64,000 nt of DNA, from the NCBI RefSeq assembly GCF_002994745.2, contig NC_037092.1, forward strand, positions 5,260,501-5,324,500, given 5' to 3'. This stretch comes from Rosa chinensis. Lineage: Eukaryota > Streptophyta > Magnoliopsida > Rosales > Rosaceae. The first letter of the stretch is position 1, and each line of letters opens with the position of its first letter. Position numbers and translations under genes: made by a program. Under the pieces are notes generated by a model. That model was not told the DNA's origin. It saw only the letters and a program-made list of their open reading frames with translations, and searched no databases. Shown piece after piece: positions 53,173-63,380 of this stretch.

Positions 53173-54243
53173 TTGTAAGGCCGTGGATGATCATCATTTG
53201 TCATAGGACTGTAGAGCCTTACGGTCATTTCTACTCCACAAGTTGGCAATAATCGGCAAATGCGGATGAAACAACTCTTCATAACACGAACGAATTTAAC
53301 TGCTCCATTCTTCTTCCATATAAATATATGGTCACATGCATGCACTCACTCCAGCTCAGGGCATATTCATCATTTGGGCCATAAAAGCTCACTCTTCTCG
53401 TAAACAAGTCATTTCTATGTCCGAAAAAAGCTAGTGGTTTGTCATTGTCTTCAGCTAGGGTAGAAGATGACGAGGCACTTCCAAATCCCGTATTCTTCTG
53501 GATCAAATATATGAGATATGATCCTCACTGTAATTCACAAGTAGTTCATTTGAGTTCGAGTAAGCCAACCCAGTCACCCAGATGTGGCTCGTCTCAATCA
53601 GGTGATCAGGGCAAAATATGTCCACAGGTTTATCTAAACTACTCGATGCATCTCCCTGCTGTAATTTTCGGATGTCATAGACACGTGCATATATGCATGC
53701 ATCAGTACCTCCGGTGCAAAAGTAAATTTTGGATTCCCCGGATCAATTACACTCAACGCTATTTCTGGCGAGTTGTATTTTCCTTTTGACATTCGGGAGC
53801 AGTGAATTAGATCTCTAGCACAACCGCTTCACAAATCAAACTGCGAAGAGAAATATTTTAAATTTAGCTTGCGTAGAAAAAAAAAAAAAAAAACAGATTA
53901 GGCAAGTGAAATAACAGAGTGGGCTGATCTACAGCCTTCTCCTCGTCAGTGACAAGTTTTGAGAGACCAAGCAAGCACGAACCCCCTATTCCAACCCCCA
54001 CATTACTTAGTAGGACATTTTTTTAGTAGTGGAACATAAAACTTGCCCTTCACAGCTGCATGTAAGCATTTCAGGAACCGTTACGTACATACATACGTAC
54101 CTCTCGAATGAAGCTATCCTCACCACATCTGTAGAGTTTGCATGCAGGGATTCCCAGGCTCGACAGCGAGCTTGTAAACACACACAACGTTGGTAGCTCC
54201 CCAAGTTCTTGTATGAACTCGACCATCCTCCAAGACTTCATCT
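53163..54243 (-). pseudogene. DCAF8-like WD40 gene copy, broken (second copy)
   Basis: On the minus strand the order is EVLEDGRVHTRTWGA, KLAVEPGNPC, (interruption), VYDIRK-like and CPDHLIETS, LAFFGHRNDLFTRRVSFY followed by GPNDEYALSW, and CGVEMTVRLYSPM. It corresponds to the copy at 27839-28915 but has separate lesions, including a CACTA-like end (ttttttagtagtgg, about 54021-54036) and the CACTA end that overlaps its 3' part. It cannot encode a full propeller. Confidence 0.65.
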
Positions 54244-54289
54244 GGCCTCACCTATAATGAAGTGATCAATAATCATAATTTCTTGGACA

Positions 54290-55548
54290 TGGAAGGATTC
54301 TTATTCTTTGAACCGAGAGGACGGCCCTTCTTCTTTTTTGCAACCACCGGAGCATGTTCTTCTGCCTTCGTTGGGTCTTTGGGCATCATCACTTCCATAG
54401 GAACAAGCATATATACCACCTGGAGTTTCAAGTACTAGACCAAGAGATTTAGCTGAAAACTTAGTGGGGAATTCAGGAACCTTTACCTTCTTTGTTGCAC
54501 TGTCGTTTCCCAACGCATCCATATCCATATTAAAAAAGATCTTTGGTTTCTTTGGAGAGGAGAAAGGGGACCTTGGTCTGCTTCGATCAGTTTAGGTCCT
54601 TTGGAGGTTCCGCAAAAGGGACCAACGCAAGGAGGCCGCACTGCTAGAGGAACTCCCCTCATTCCCTGGCTGTCGGATGACGGTTGGTTTTCTCGATCGT
54701 TTTGTTACACTCAACTGACCCAAATAGATTTCTTGCTATGGAAGGTAAGATTGGGGTCTGAATACCCTTGAACTTGAAGGTACCATTCTCAAAACGGTTC
54801 TCTGCAAATCCCATGAAAGAGCTCTGGATTTGTAGCTTCTGCGCATTACCATCAGCCTTCTTGCTTGGTGATATCGCTTGACAAACCCCATGGGCATGAT
54901 AAATTAGGTTGCATCTTCGACACTTCCAATCAAGTTCTCATAATAAAATGAGATTTCTTCAACAACACCCTCAGCAAGTTTTAGGATTTTCATGGGGAAG
55001 AAAGGCTTGGAGATTTCATGGCTGACATGGACCCAAATCTTTCCAGTAGAGTCAAATAATTTCTGATCAATATCCCGATACATCCCCTCAATATATGGAA
55101 GCCACATTCGGGATCGTCCTCTTATCCTCCAAGGCCGATGGGACATTGTACGTTGATGCGAACCCAAAAGAATAGGGATTCCATCTGCACAGTCCGCAGC
55201 AGGGGCAAGGCCATCATAGGCCTGCAATACAACCGGAGATCTGTGGAAGTACCACGGTCCGCCCTTGAGGACCTTATTTCGGTCCCTGCGCACGTCAAAG
55301 TTGAAAACAAAGCGATCCGGTCTGCTCTCTTGCATCTTGAAACCACTATCCAGCACCGAGACACCCCTGAAATGGCGTTGCAGGTCCAAGGCATTAACCT
55401 TCTTTGTTCTCAGAGGTCGGGCTAGCAAGAAAGCTTGCGTCCCACGGTGAATTGTTCCTCTATCTAGGTGAGAAATGTCAACCACATCCGATCCCGGCAG
55501 GGCTAGAGAAGCAGCGAAGGTGGCCGTAACGTCGTCTATGGAAGCCAT
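54290..55548 (-). pseudogene. LINE ORF1: DUF4283, CX2CX4HX4C zinc knuckle and GRPLGSKNK tail
   Basis: From the ATG at 55548 (MASIDDVTATFAASLALPG) the frame carries a DUF4283 domain (RHFRGVSVLDSGFKMQES, DRFVFNFDVRRDRNKVL, KGGPWYFHRSPVVLQAYDG). It then needs a frameshift to read WVRIN and another to read the knuckle CRRCNLIYHAHGVC. The C-terminal part has NMDMDALGNDSATKKVKV and ends KKKKGRPLGSKNKNPSMSKK near 54290. ORF1 proteins of this type bind element RNA. Frameshifts and a stop between knuckle and tail show it is inactive. No reverse transcriptase follows. Confidence 0.75.
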
Positions 55549-56040
55549 TTGCGGTGTCAAAAGCCAAAAGCGGCGTTAGGATTTTTGGTTGGGAGCAGCA
55601 TGAGAGCGGCTAGGGTTTCTGATTGGAGGGTCTCACTGCCCCACCACGTGGCAGCCCCTATCTAAGACTTTCTCTATCTGGAAGAGAAAGTCTTGGGTAG
55701 GGGTGCCACGTGGTAGGTCAGTGAGGCCCTCCAATCACTGCTCAACAGTGGGGGTGTTTTGAGTATTGTACTTTAAAAAACAAGGACAATTTCAGAACAA
55801 GGAGAAAAATTTTGAGTTTCTAATTGGAGGGCCTCACTGCCCCACCACGTGGCAGCCCCTATCTAAGACTTTCTCCATCTGGAAAGCCAAGCCTCCTAGC
55901 CCGAGTAGTAAGGGCAAGGATAAGATCACGAGGGTTCATTTTGTTAATTGACTTTATTCATTTTTTATTAATATTTTGTTGAAAGAAATAAGGAAAAAGA
56001 AAGTAGCAGGACAGATGTCAAAAAACGTATGAGATGGGCT
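55549..56040. other. LINE 5' side and duplicated hairpin sequence
   Basis: It contains an inverted repeat (55620-55736: gattggagggtctcactgcc against its complement ggccctccaatc, with ccaccacgtggcagccc inside) and a second partial copy of its left arm at about 55823-55885. No gene. Confidence 0.5.
55620..55736. repeat. Hairpin, with a partial second copy at 55823-55885
   Basis: The two arms are about 52 bp each around a 6-bp loop (atctgg). The left arm recurs almost unchanged 203 bp downstream. It is probably the end of a small transposon. Confidence 0.75.
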
Positions 56041-56388
56041 GAATAAAACCGAAATCGACCTTTTTTGTCGAAAATTCTTCTACCCACCCAGGTGGGTGGT
56101 CACCTAATGCGTTGTCAGGAGATCTAGCGTTCTGAGCCATCAAATCAGTTGTTTGTTAACAAAGCCAGTCGCCGTCAGCGCCGTTAACTTGTTTGAACAA
56201 AAACACCACAGTCAAAGAGCACTACAAAAACACCAATGCCGTCGCTAATAAACTTCAAATATGCCCTTAACTAAAGAAAATAACTCGGTCGCTTAGGGAG
56301 AAGAAAGCTGTCAAGGAAGAGCATTGCAGATCTCTCTCTCTCTCTCTCCCCCTCTGATTGATTCTTAGGTAGCAGAGAGCACAAAACT

Positions 56389-56523
56389 ATGGAGAATATG
56401 ATGAACAAGCTCCAGAATTTGGTCGCGTACCCCAAAATCAACAAAGATTTCTACAGCCATACCCTCTCCGGCGGCGTCATCACTCTCGCCTCCTCCATCG
56501 TTATGCTCCTGCTCTTCTCCGAG
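56389..56523 (+). pseudogene. Exon 1 of an ERGIC3/ERV46-like gene (isolated)
   Basis: 45 codons read MENMMNKLQNLVAYPKIN then DFYSHTLSGGVITLASSIV and end LLLFSE before a GT donor. This is the complete first exon of plant ERV46/ERGIC3-type ER-Golgi cargo proteins, and the intron follows SE as in the family. The usual next exon (starting LRLYL) is not found downstream. A CT-rich leader is included. It is an exon-with-leader fragment, presumably captured by the surrounding element. One Phe of the usual FFSE is missing. Confidence 0.65.
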
Positions 56524-57844
56524 GTCGTACGCTTTGCTTTTGCTATTTCTCTTTGTTATTTGATTGGAATTTGTGTTTTCATTGAAGATCTGTCAGATTC
56601 TAGGGTTTGGAATTATGAAGTAATGTGAATTTTGCATTTCAAGTAACAAATTTGGTAGAGTCTTATCGAATCCAACCCACAAACCAAAATGGGTGGTATA
56701 GTCTTATCGGATCCAACCATATTCTCTCAGAGCCATATCGGGTTCTGTCTCGCCTTCTCTTAGGATCTCTCACATCCAAACCCCAATTTCCCGATCGGGT
56801 TCAGTTTCTCAGATTACAATTGCTGTAAGTTCCAATTTCTAATTACTCAATTTGTTTTGCCCTTTTTTCACTCTGTTGTGCTCAGATTTTGATTTAGGGG
56901 TTTCTGATGTAAAATGGAAGTATGTTTGGTGTGACCCAGATTCTAAATTTGATGCTTTGAAGAATATAATCGTTTTAGGTTTAGGAAATTAAACTGAAAT
57001 GTTGAAATCTTGTTTTTCAAGTTTGTGTTTTTATTGTAGTTTCTTCTTGAATTTGTAGTGTGTTTACATCGGTTTTTGGGAGTTAATGGATTTTGAAATC
57101 ATGAGGTTGACCTTGTGATATCGTATGGATTCGACACTAGTGTCTTCTTAGCCCTAAAGGTGCCATGAAGGATTTGATGCTAGTTTGGTATTGATGAATT
57201 TTGAAATCATGAGGCTGAGGTTACCTTATTAGTTTGCATGATCATAAGGAACACCAGGAACCAACACTCATTTTAGCATTAGCAAATGACCAAATGTTCC
57301 ACAAGAAAACAGAATAACGAAATGTTAAGTGTTTTTTTTTTTTTATCTGAATCAAATTTAGATTGTAAAGATTAATAGATTACAACACTTTCATAACTCT
57401 GTTCCTTCTTGCTACAGTATTTTTCTTTTGAACATGCCTGCTATTGTGAGTTTGTGACAAGCTTTAAGCACAGCAATTGTGAATAAGCTTTAAGCACATC
57501 AGCATAAATTGAGTTGCATTGTGGAGCTTTCTGATGAAAGGCAGAATCATTCATTCTTTTTTTTTTTCCTTGAAGAAGGCAAAGAAGAAAATGATCTTTT
57601 CTTAAATTATTTTTTGGTAAAATACTTTCCGAATTTGATGATTCCAAAACCGATAACAGTTTTAATATATCATGACCTTTCTGAATTTGTAAAAGAATTA
57701 TATGAATAATATTGAAAGATGAAAGGTGGATTTCAGATCATTCATCAAGTCAGAAGCTGTTGTGAAGATAATGGAACATATAGATAATTTAGGTTACTGA
57801 GGATCTGTAATTCATGATTCTTGAATTCTCAACATGTTAAGTAG
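56524..57844. other. Interior of the unit, no recognisable gene
   Basis: Intron-like AT-rich DNA between the ERGIC3 exon and the DUF632-like piece. It contains a near-duplicated phrase (ttttgaaatcatgaggttga at about 57089 and ttttgaaatcatgaggctga at about 57199). Confidence 0.4.
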
Positions 57845-58290
57845 GGACAAAGTTGGAGTTGAAGTAAAGGATTTGTATGCCAGAATTTTGTTTGCCATAT
57901 GCAGTGGTGAATCAATACCACAAAGGATCGGAAAACTGAGAGATGAAGAGCTGCAGCCACAACTTATCGAGCTGCTAAAGGGGTAAGACAGCTACTGTCA
58001 TTTATGTTTTGTTGGGAAGCTGTGAGAAGCATTGGCAATATTTGAAATTTGTTGCAACCTTCATATCTCCAACATTGCAGCTTCATGAGAAATTGGTGGA
58101 TAATCACCTGTTGGAACTGCACGAAACTCAAAACAAAATCATGTCTATAGTGGGATCACTTAACCGCCCCACCATTGGAATGGTCTGCAATGACTCGCAC
58201 CAGCTTGCTACTTTCAAGCTTGAAGCAGAACTTCAAAATTGGCATGCTTGCTTTGCATCATACTTTTCTTCCCAGAAAAGCGTACAGTGA
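57845..58290 (+). pseudogene. DUF630/DUF632 gene fragment
   Basis: Exon-like blocks at 57845-57982 (DKVGVEVKDLYARILFAI, IGKLRDEELQPQLIELLKG) and 58081-58290 (ELHETQNKIMSIVGSL, CNDSHQLATFKLEAELQNW) match the middle of plant DUF632 (bZIP-like leucine zipper) proteins. Splicing the two at the visible sites does not keep the frame, so the fragment is broken. Only about a fifth of the usual protein is present. Its 3' end overlaps the last exon of the Ulp1-like gene in antisense. Confidence 0.6.
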
Positions 58291-60580
58291 TAGGGCAGTG
58301 AACTTGTATGGATAAACTGCTAGATAGCTCACTTTCACCTATTGGCGGCATCGACGCTCCTGCTGCTGCTCCAATCAATATTTGACGGTGTTCATTCCTT
58401 GGATGAAGAACAATTTCAAGTGCCAATCGAGTACGCTGGTCCTCCGAATGAAACTGACACCAAAGTACAAAAAGTAAATATTTAATCAGTCTATTGCATC
58501 AAAAAAGTCGTTAGGTAAGTTGCAGTACTAACCGTTGTTGACCACATGCCACGGTAGTACTGCATGTGCCTTATAACAAATACCCCGCTCTCAGACCTTT
58601 GTTCATGTGTTGGGTTAAAGTCCGAAAAGTTAAGAGTGAATGATGGAAAGTGATAAAATTTGGAGTTTGACCATGTTGTTTCACTACCAAATACCTTCTG
58701 CAACATTGCCATCTGCCCACATTGATATCACATCATAATCATAGACAAAGAATGAAATTAATAAAAAGGGGCATTGTCTATGTGGAACTAACCACATCTC
58801 TTGCATGATCCATTTGCCTCTCACGTGACCTTACATCAGGGAAGCTGTCCAGCACCTCTGCCTTTTTTTCAGGGAGGTGCATGACTAACAGAATCCAGTG
58901 GTCTTCCATATTGTCGTGCAAGGGAATGAATATCTACATCATAGTCCTCAATACGGTAAAAAATATACATTCAACAAAATTTCAGGTATAATGGAACTAT
59001 GGTTGCAGAAATTTACCTTGGAGCATTGTTGGAGACGGCGATGAAACCTCTTCAGACCACACATCTCAATGGTTGATGTGAGCCACTTAGCATAGCTACA
59101 TGATTCATCTTTTACCCTCGCTCGTTCCTGCGATATGAAATGATTTGTTAGCCAAACCATGTGGATGCAATGACCTCAAATTTTCTAGCAATGTTTTGGG
59201 CAAGAGATGTTCATACCCCAAAAAAGGAAGGGAGAAACCAATGTTCTGACTCCGGCTCATTCAAATACGCCGCAGATATGTTTATGACCTGGTTATAATA
59301 ACTGGACATTAAATGAGTGTGAAAAAAAATATCTAAACAATTATATGTACAATGGGAAATAGATGAGAGTCTAGCCTTGCAAGATAGTGGAGTTGCTGGA
59401 GAGAGACACTGAAATTCCTTTCTAGTAACGGCGTAGTCACCATAACTAGCTACTACTTCACTGCACGAATATTTAAGAGTGTTTAGTTAGGAATATAAAT
59501 CTGACCCTGTCTTGATTAACTGAAGGCCCCTACTCCTATTTTCAGTTTGATAACATGACCGGGTTCCAACACACACAGATGAACTTAGATATAGTATTAT
59601 GCTATTAAATCCAATATTAATTTGACAACAGTGGATAAAATTTCATGAATAAAGAGATAACTAGGTTCATATCAGACTAAACTACAATTACAATAACTTA
59701 GGAACATATATCAGAGCCTACAATTATAATGATAAGTAATTACACAAAATAATAGGATAATTTTTTACCTCCACTTGTCTTCTCCAATTCCATTCTTCCT
59801 AAATAAAAATTTCATGAGATGTGCATTCTCAGGTGTGATGAGACCGCTTATTGCAAAAATTGGGGCTTTGGGTTTACTCCTTTGTTGTTTCCGAGAACGA
59901 AGAGTCTTTTGTGGCTGCTGTTTAACCCTCGTAACGAGGTCAGGTTTGTTCTGTGTTCACCAACAAATAGAGTTTGCAAGTTAGAGCGGCGTTGATATGA
60001 TGGCGGTGACAATATAATTTTCTAATAGTATCACATAATTTTAGTTGAAAAATAACTTAAAAAGAATATAGCATTCTGTACATTAATCAGTTTATCAAGG
60101 GGGTGGGAGTGTTCACGAAGCTACCTCATCATGTATGAGTTCCTCATGGGGTCCGTCATCAGCATAGCCATCCAGCACTGGTGACTTGGTCAATTTTTTT
60201 AGTGGGTCTTGACTGCTTCTCCCATGTTCACCAAACAAATCCTCATCCATTTGCTCCACAAAGGTTGTACCAACAGTTCGACTCAACAGGTTATGAGTCT
60301 TATTGGCCTTTAAACTCACAATTTCGACAACCTCAGAAACAATTTCCTCAATACAATCACCCTTCAATATTTCAAGCATCGCATGTTCTAAGTTAAATAC
60401 ATGTAATCTTAAATCCTCCAACTTGGGTTCCATGCAATCAACTGTGTATGTCAACCTCCCAATTTCTGTTTCTAAACATGCGACATCCAAATTAGCCGAA
60501 TCCACCAAATGTACCCCTTTTGGTCCTGAGTTGGACTCTTCAAAATTCTTCAGATTATGCTCCTCCATCATGAAGCCCAT
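58214..60580 (-). CDS. Ulp1/C48-type SUMO protease-like protein, transposon-associated
   Basis: Exons 60125-60580, 59769-59950, 59376-59460, 59217-59288, 59017-59127, 58793-58933, 58533-58712 and 58214-58453 join in frame to 488 aa. All are GT-AG except the donor after 59376, which reads GC. The N-terminal 150 residues hold a coiled-coil-like helix. The C-terminal part has the C48 fold order: VINISAAYLNEPESEHWF, MEDHWILLVMHL (His314), AEVLDSFPDV (Asp331), then EQRSESGVFVIRHMQYY where the usual DCG cysteine is Ser391, and SEDQRTRLALEIV. Ulp1 enzymes remove SUMO, so a Ser here suggests an inactive protease unless this branch uses Ser. The ATG at 60580 follows an intron acceptor, so a non-coding or further coding 5' exon exists near 60720. 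Plant MULE-type elements often carry such genes. Confidence 0.65.
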
Positions 60581-60583
60581 CAC

Positions 60584-60930
60584 CTGTTCAGTAATTCCGG
60601 TGATACATTCTGGTAAAACTCTAATTCACTATTCAATATTTATGATACGCAGGAACAAATATAAACAAAAACAATTGACTATACAAAAATCACAGATGAA
60701 TAACCTGCTAATGTTGTTCTGGTCCTGAAAGCGCAGCCCCAAAGATCAAATCGCCCAAAACCCAGTAACCCAAATAATGAAATCCTTCACAATTCCGGTG
60801 ACTCGAACTCACTCGGATTTAATTTACGCCAACTTGCGATTGTTGCCGACGACTATACCATTGACATAGGATCACACCAGACCGACAGAGGGGAATCGGC
60901 GGGGCAGTTTTAAAAAGAGGGGAAGGGGGA
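60584..60930 (-). promoter_or_regulatory. 5' leader and promoter side of the Ulp1-like gene
   Basis: An acceptor at 60584-60586 opens the first recognised coding exon. Upstream, a candidate leader exon ends near 60725 (gctgcgctttcag on the minus strand reads as an acceptor-like site). No TATA box is obvious. The minisatellite lies just beyond. Confidence 0.35.
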
Positions 60931-61235
60931 GGTCCTGATTCCGGGACGGCGTCGACTTCAAGAAACAGGGGAATCGGCGGAAGGCACCGAAGTGGCCGGA
61001 AAGGGGAGGTCCTGATTCGGGAACGGCGGCGTCGACTTCAAGAAACAGGGGAATCGGCGGAAGGCACCGAAGTGGCCGGAAAGGGGAGGTCCTGATTCGG
61101 GAACGGCGGCGTCGACTTCAAGAAACCGGGGAATCGGCGGAAGGCACCGAAGTAGCCGGAAAGGGGAGGTCCTGATTCGGGAACGGCGGCGTCGACTTCA
61201 AGAAAGAGGAGAATCGGCAGAAGGCACCGATGCTG
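60918..61235. repeat. GC-rich minisatellite, 80-bp unit, about four copies
   Basis: The anchor ggtcctgatt starts at 60931, 61008, 61088 and 61168, spaced 77, 80 and 80 bp. Each unit contains gcggcgtcgacttcaag and gaatcggcggaaggc. The period is not a multiple of three, so the minus-strand frame across it (61038-61271) is not a conserved protein repeat. Confidence 0.9.
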
Positions 61236-61609
61236 AGGTTTAATCAGCTTGATTCGATCTCTCCTTCCCAATTTCTGCGTCTCCTCTTCTCATTTGGGTT
61301 CTAACCGTTCTATGCGGCTGAAAATTCTCTTATCTGTTTTTGTTTTACGTTATCCCATATATCACGTGCAAGGGTGGGTGTAGTAAAACTTGTTTTACCG
61401 CGATCTATACGTTTTTTTGGCTTAGAATCCTAACAGCGCGTATATTACACGCACCGTTGGAGACCTTAGGTGAGCACCCACCTAGGTGGGTAGAAGAAGC
61501 TCCGTTTTCCGCTTTTTTGTTTTTTTTTGTTTTGAGAATAACCGAAACCGACCTAGAAAGCCTTTTAGGGAATCAGTCTTTGTCTCAATTTTACTCTCAT
61601 CGCCAAACC

Positions 61610-63365
61610 ATGATAGGCAGGAAAATCCCAGGCGCCGGAGACAGCAAATCTGCTAAGGCTGAGGAGAGCGAGAGCGAGGAGATCGAGGATATTTTTGAAG
61701 GACTCAAAATATGGGCATCGAACACGAGGAGTGCAAAGAGAGCAAGAAGAGCACGACGCGGCCGGAGATATGGTATGTTTTCGATTTTACGATTTTTGAT
61801 TTTTGTGATTCTCGTTTTCTTTTTGTAACATCTTTCAACATTTCCACACCCACACAGCTAGCAAGGTCAAGTTCTGGAAAGTAAACGCACCTTCTATAAT
61901 TCTACCCGGTAAGATTTTGAATGTTTTTTTTTTTTATAATTTTTTTATGGTAGTTACACAGTACTGATTTTTTTGTTTTTGTTTGTTTTTAATGTAAATA
62001 GTGGCAATAAAACCAGAGACCTTCACTATTCCTGGCAAAAATGGTAATGCTTTATCCTTGGATTTGCTTGTTTTGTACCTGTTGATCTTATTTTATGTAA
62101 TCAGATCAACTTTACTTTTGGATAAATGTGGCTGTTGGCCAAGTCATTTGTGTCTTGGTGCATAATGCATGTCTAATGTAGTATGGTATAGTATATTGCT
62201 TTCTGTTGGGATTATGGATGATTTTGCATTGCAACTGTTCATGATTCACCAAACATTGATGCTTCCTCTTCTTATGGTACTAATGAATGTTAGTGGTCTT
62301 AGAACTGATTTTTTGGTTTTGACATTGCCACTTACAGGTGCTGATCCTGTTAATATCTCCTTTCTCGATTGTAAGTAAGCTCTTGATTTTTGTTTTAAGG
62401 TTTGAGAGTATCCTTCATCTCTGTGTTTTAAAGAACAAGAATATTTGTGTCATTTTAATTTTTTTTTGTTTGTTAATGAGACAAAATACTGTGCGATCAA
62501 TTTGGTCATTGAAGAAAACTTGACTAGCCAGGTCTTAATGGTTTTTGCATTAGGTATAGCCGAAGCAGAATGATACTTGTCGTTTTGCAATATAACTTCT
62601 CCAGTCAAATCATTTTGCTCTATCTGGTCTATGCCTGATCCGTAGCACGCAGTTAAGATAGAGCAAATATCTGCTGATGGGATCATAGATTTTGTTGCAT
62701 CAGCAGTATGTTTATAGCATTTTTAATCGTAGATTCATTCTTGATTTTCTTATGATATTATCGATATGTTTTCTAGTACCTTATGTCATGTAGTCAGCCC
62801 TGAACTCCTTATCTTTTGGCAATGACAATGTATTTTATATATATATGTATATGATGGTATTTCATGTAACAATACCCGTAAATGGGTAGCAGTGAAAGAT
62901 GAAAGAGCACGTGTGTGTGTGTGTGTCATGCGCCCCTATGGGACCCACAGACCCTTGGTATTGTTAGAGGATCCATCTATAGTCTCCCGTGCATGCAGAG
63001 AGAGCCATATGTTTTCAATTAATCACTAGATCTCTTTTTTTAGTTTCCAAATGAGAGACTGCCATTTGTACTTGTGAAGCATGTGTGAAAGGGCTTGTTT
63101 TGTTGTTGTTGTTATTGTTGTTTTGACAGTGTATGTGTGAAACAGGTTCAGTCCCATATAAGCCAAAGATCCGCAGAGGTATGTTTCCTTCTTTTCTTTT
63201 TTCTGTTTTTTTTTTTTTTTTTTTGGAGACTGCAACTAAGTTGTGCTTGATTAGCTTAGGCACTGAATTGAATCTACTCACCTGATTGACAGTATTGCAC
63301 ATTACCTGATAAATCAAACTGTTGACTTTTTTCTTTTTCTTTTAGGGGGCAATTCTTGGTATTGA
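61610..63365 (+). CDS. Small basic protein of unknown function, built from phase-1 mini-exons
   Basis: Six exons, 61610-61772, 61858-61908, 62002-62043, 62338-62370, 63146-63178 and 63346-63365, join through GT-AG introns that are all in phase 1. They give 113 aa. The N-terminus (MIGRKIPGAGDSKSAKAEE) is followed by an acidic stretch (ESESEEIEDIFEG) and a strongly basic run (TRSAKRARRARRGRRY) that could be a nuclear signal. The mini-exons encode KVKFWKVNAPSIILP, VAIKPETFTIPGKN, GADPVNISFLD, and CSVPYKPKIRR, a loosely repeating Pro-rich pattern. I do not recognise a family. The stop lies 16 bases before a hAT element, and the leader starts right at the edge of the Ulp1-carrying unit. Confidence 0.5.
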
Positions 63366-63380
63366 TAGAGAATCCATAAT

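Larger units (their letters stand above)
56062..61535. mobile_element. 5.5-kb unit with terminal inverted repeats carrying a Ulp1-like gene and captured exon pieces
   Basis: A 33-bp sequence at 56075-56107 (ttcttctacccacc…tcacctaa) recurs inverted at 61466-61498, with 31 of 33 positions identical. Weaker similarity continues inward (ttctgagcca/ttctaagcca). Outside both copies lies an imperfect direct repeat (gaataaaaccgaaatcgacct at 56041-56061 and gaataaccgaaaccgacct at 61536-61554). Inside are a Ulp1/C48-type gene on the minus strand, an ERGIC3 exon and a DUF630/632 piece on the plus strand, and an 80-bp minisatellite. Some Mutator-like plant elements are known to carry Ulp1 genes and to capture host exons, so this is best read as a non-autonomous element of that kind. 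No MURA transposase is visible, and the exact ends are uncertain. Confidence 0.55.

Noticed and set aside
56389..58290. A complete ERGIC3-like gene running to the right
   Set aside because: Only exon 1 matches; the next coding block belongs to an unrelated DUF632 family.
61038..61271. A repetitive protein encoded by the minisatellite
   Set aside because: The 80-bp period is not a multiple of three, so the frame changes in every unit.
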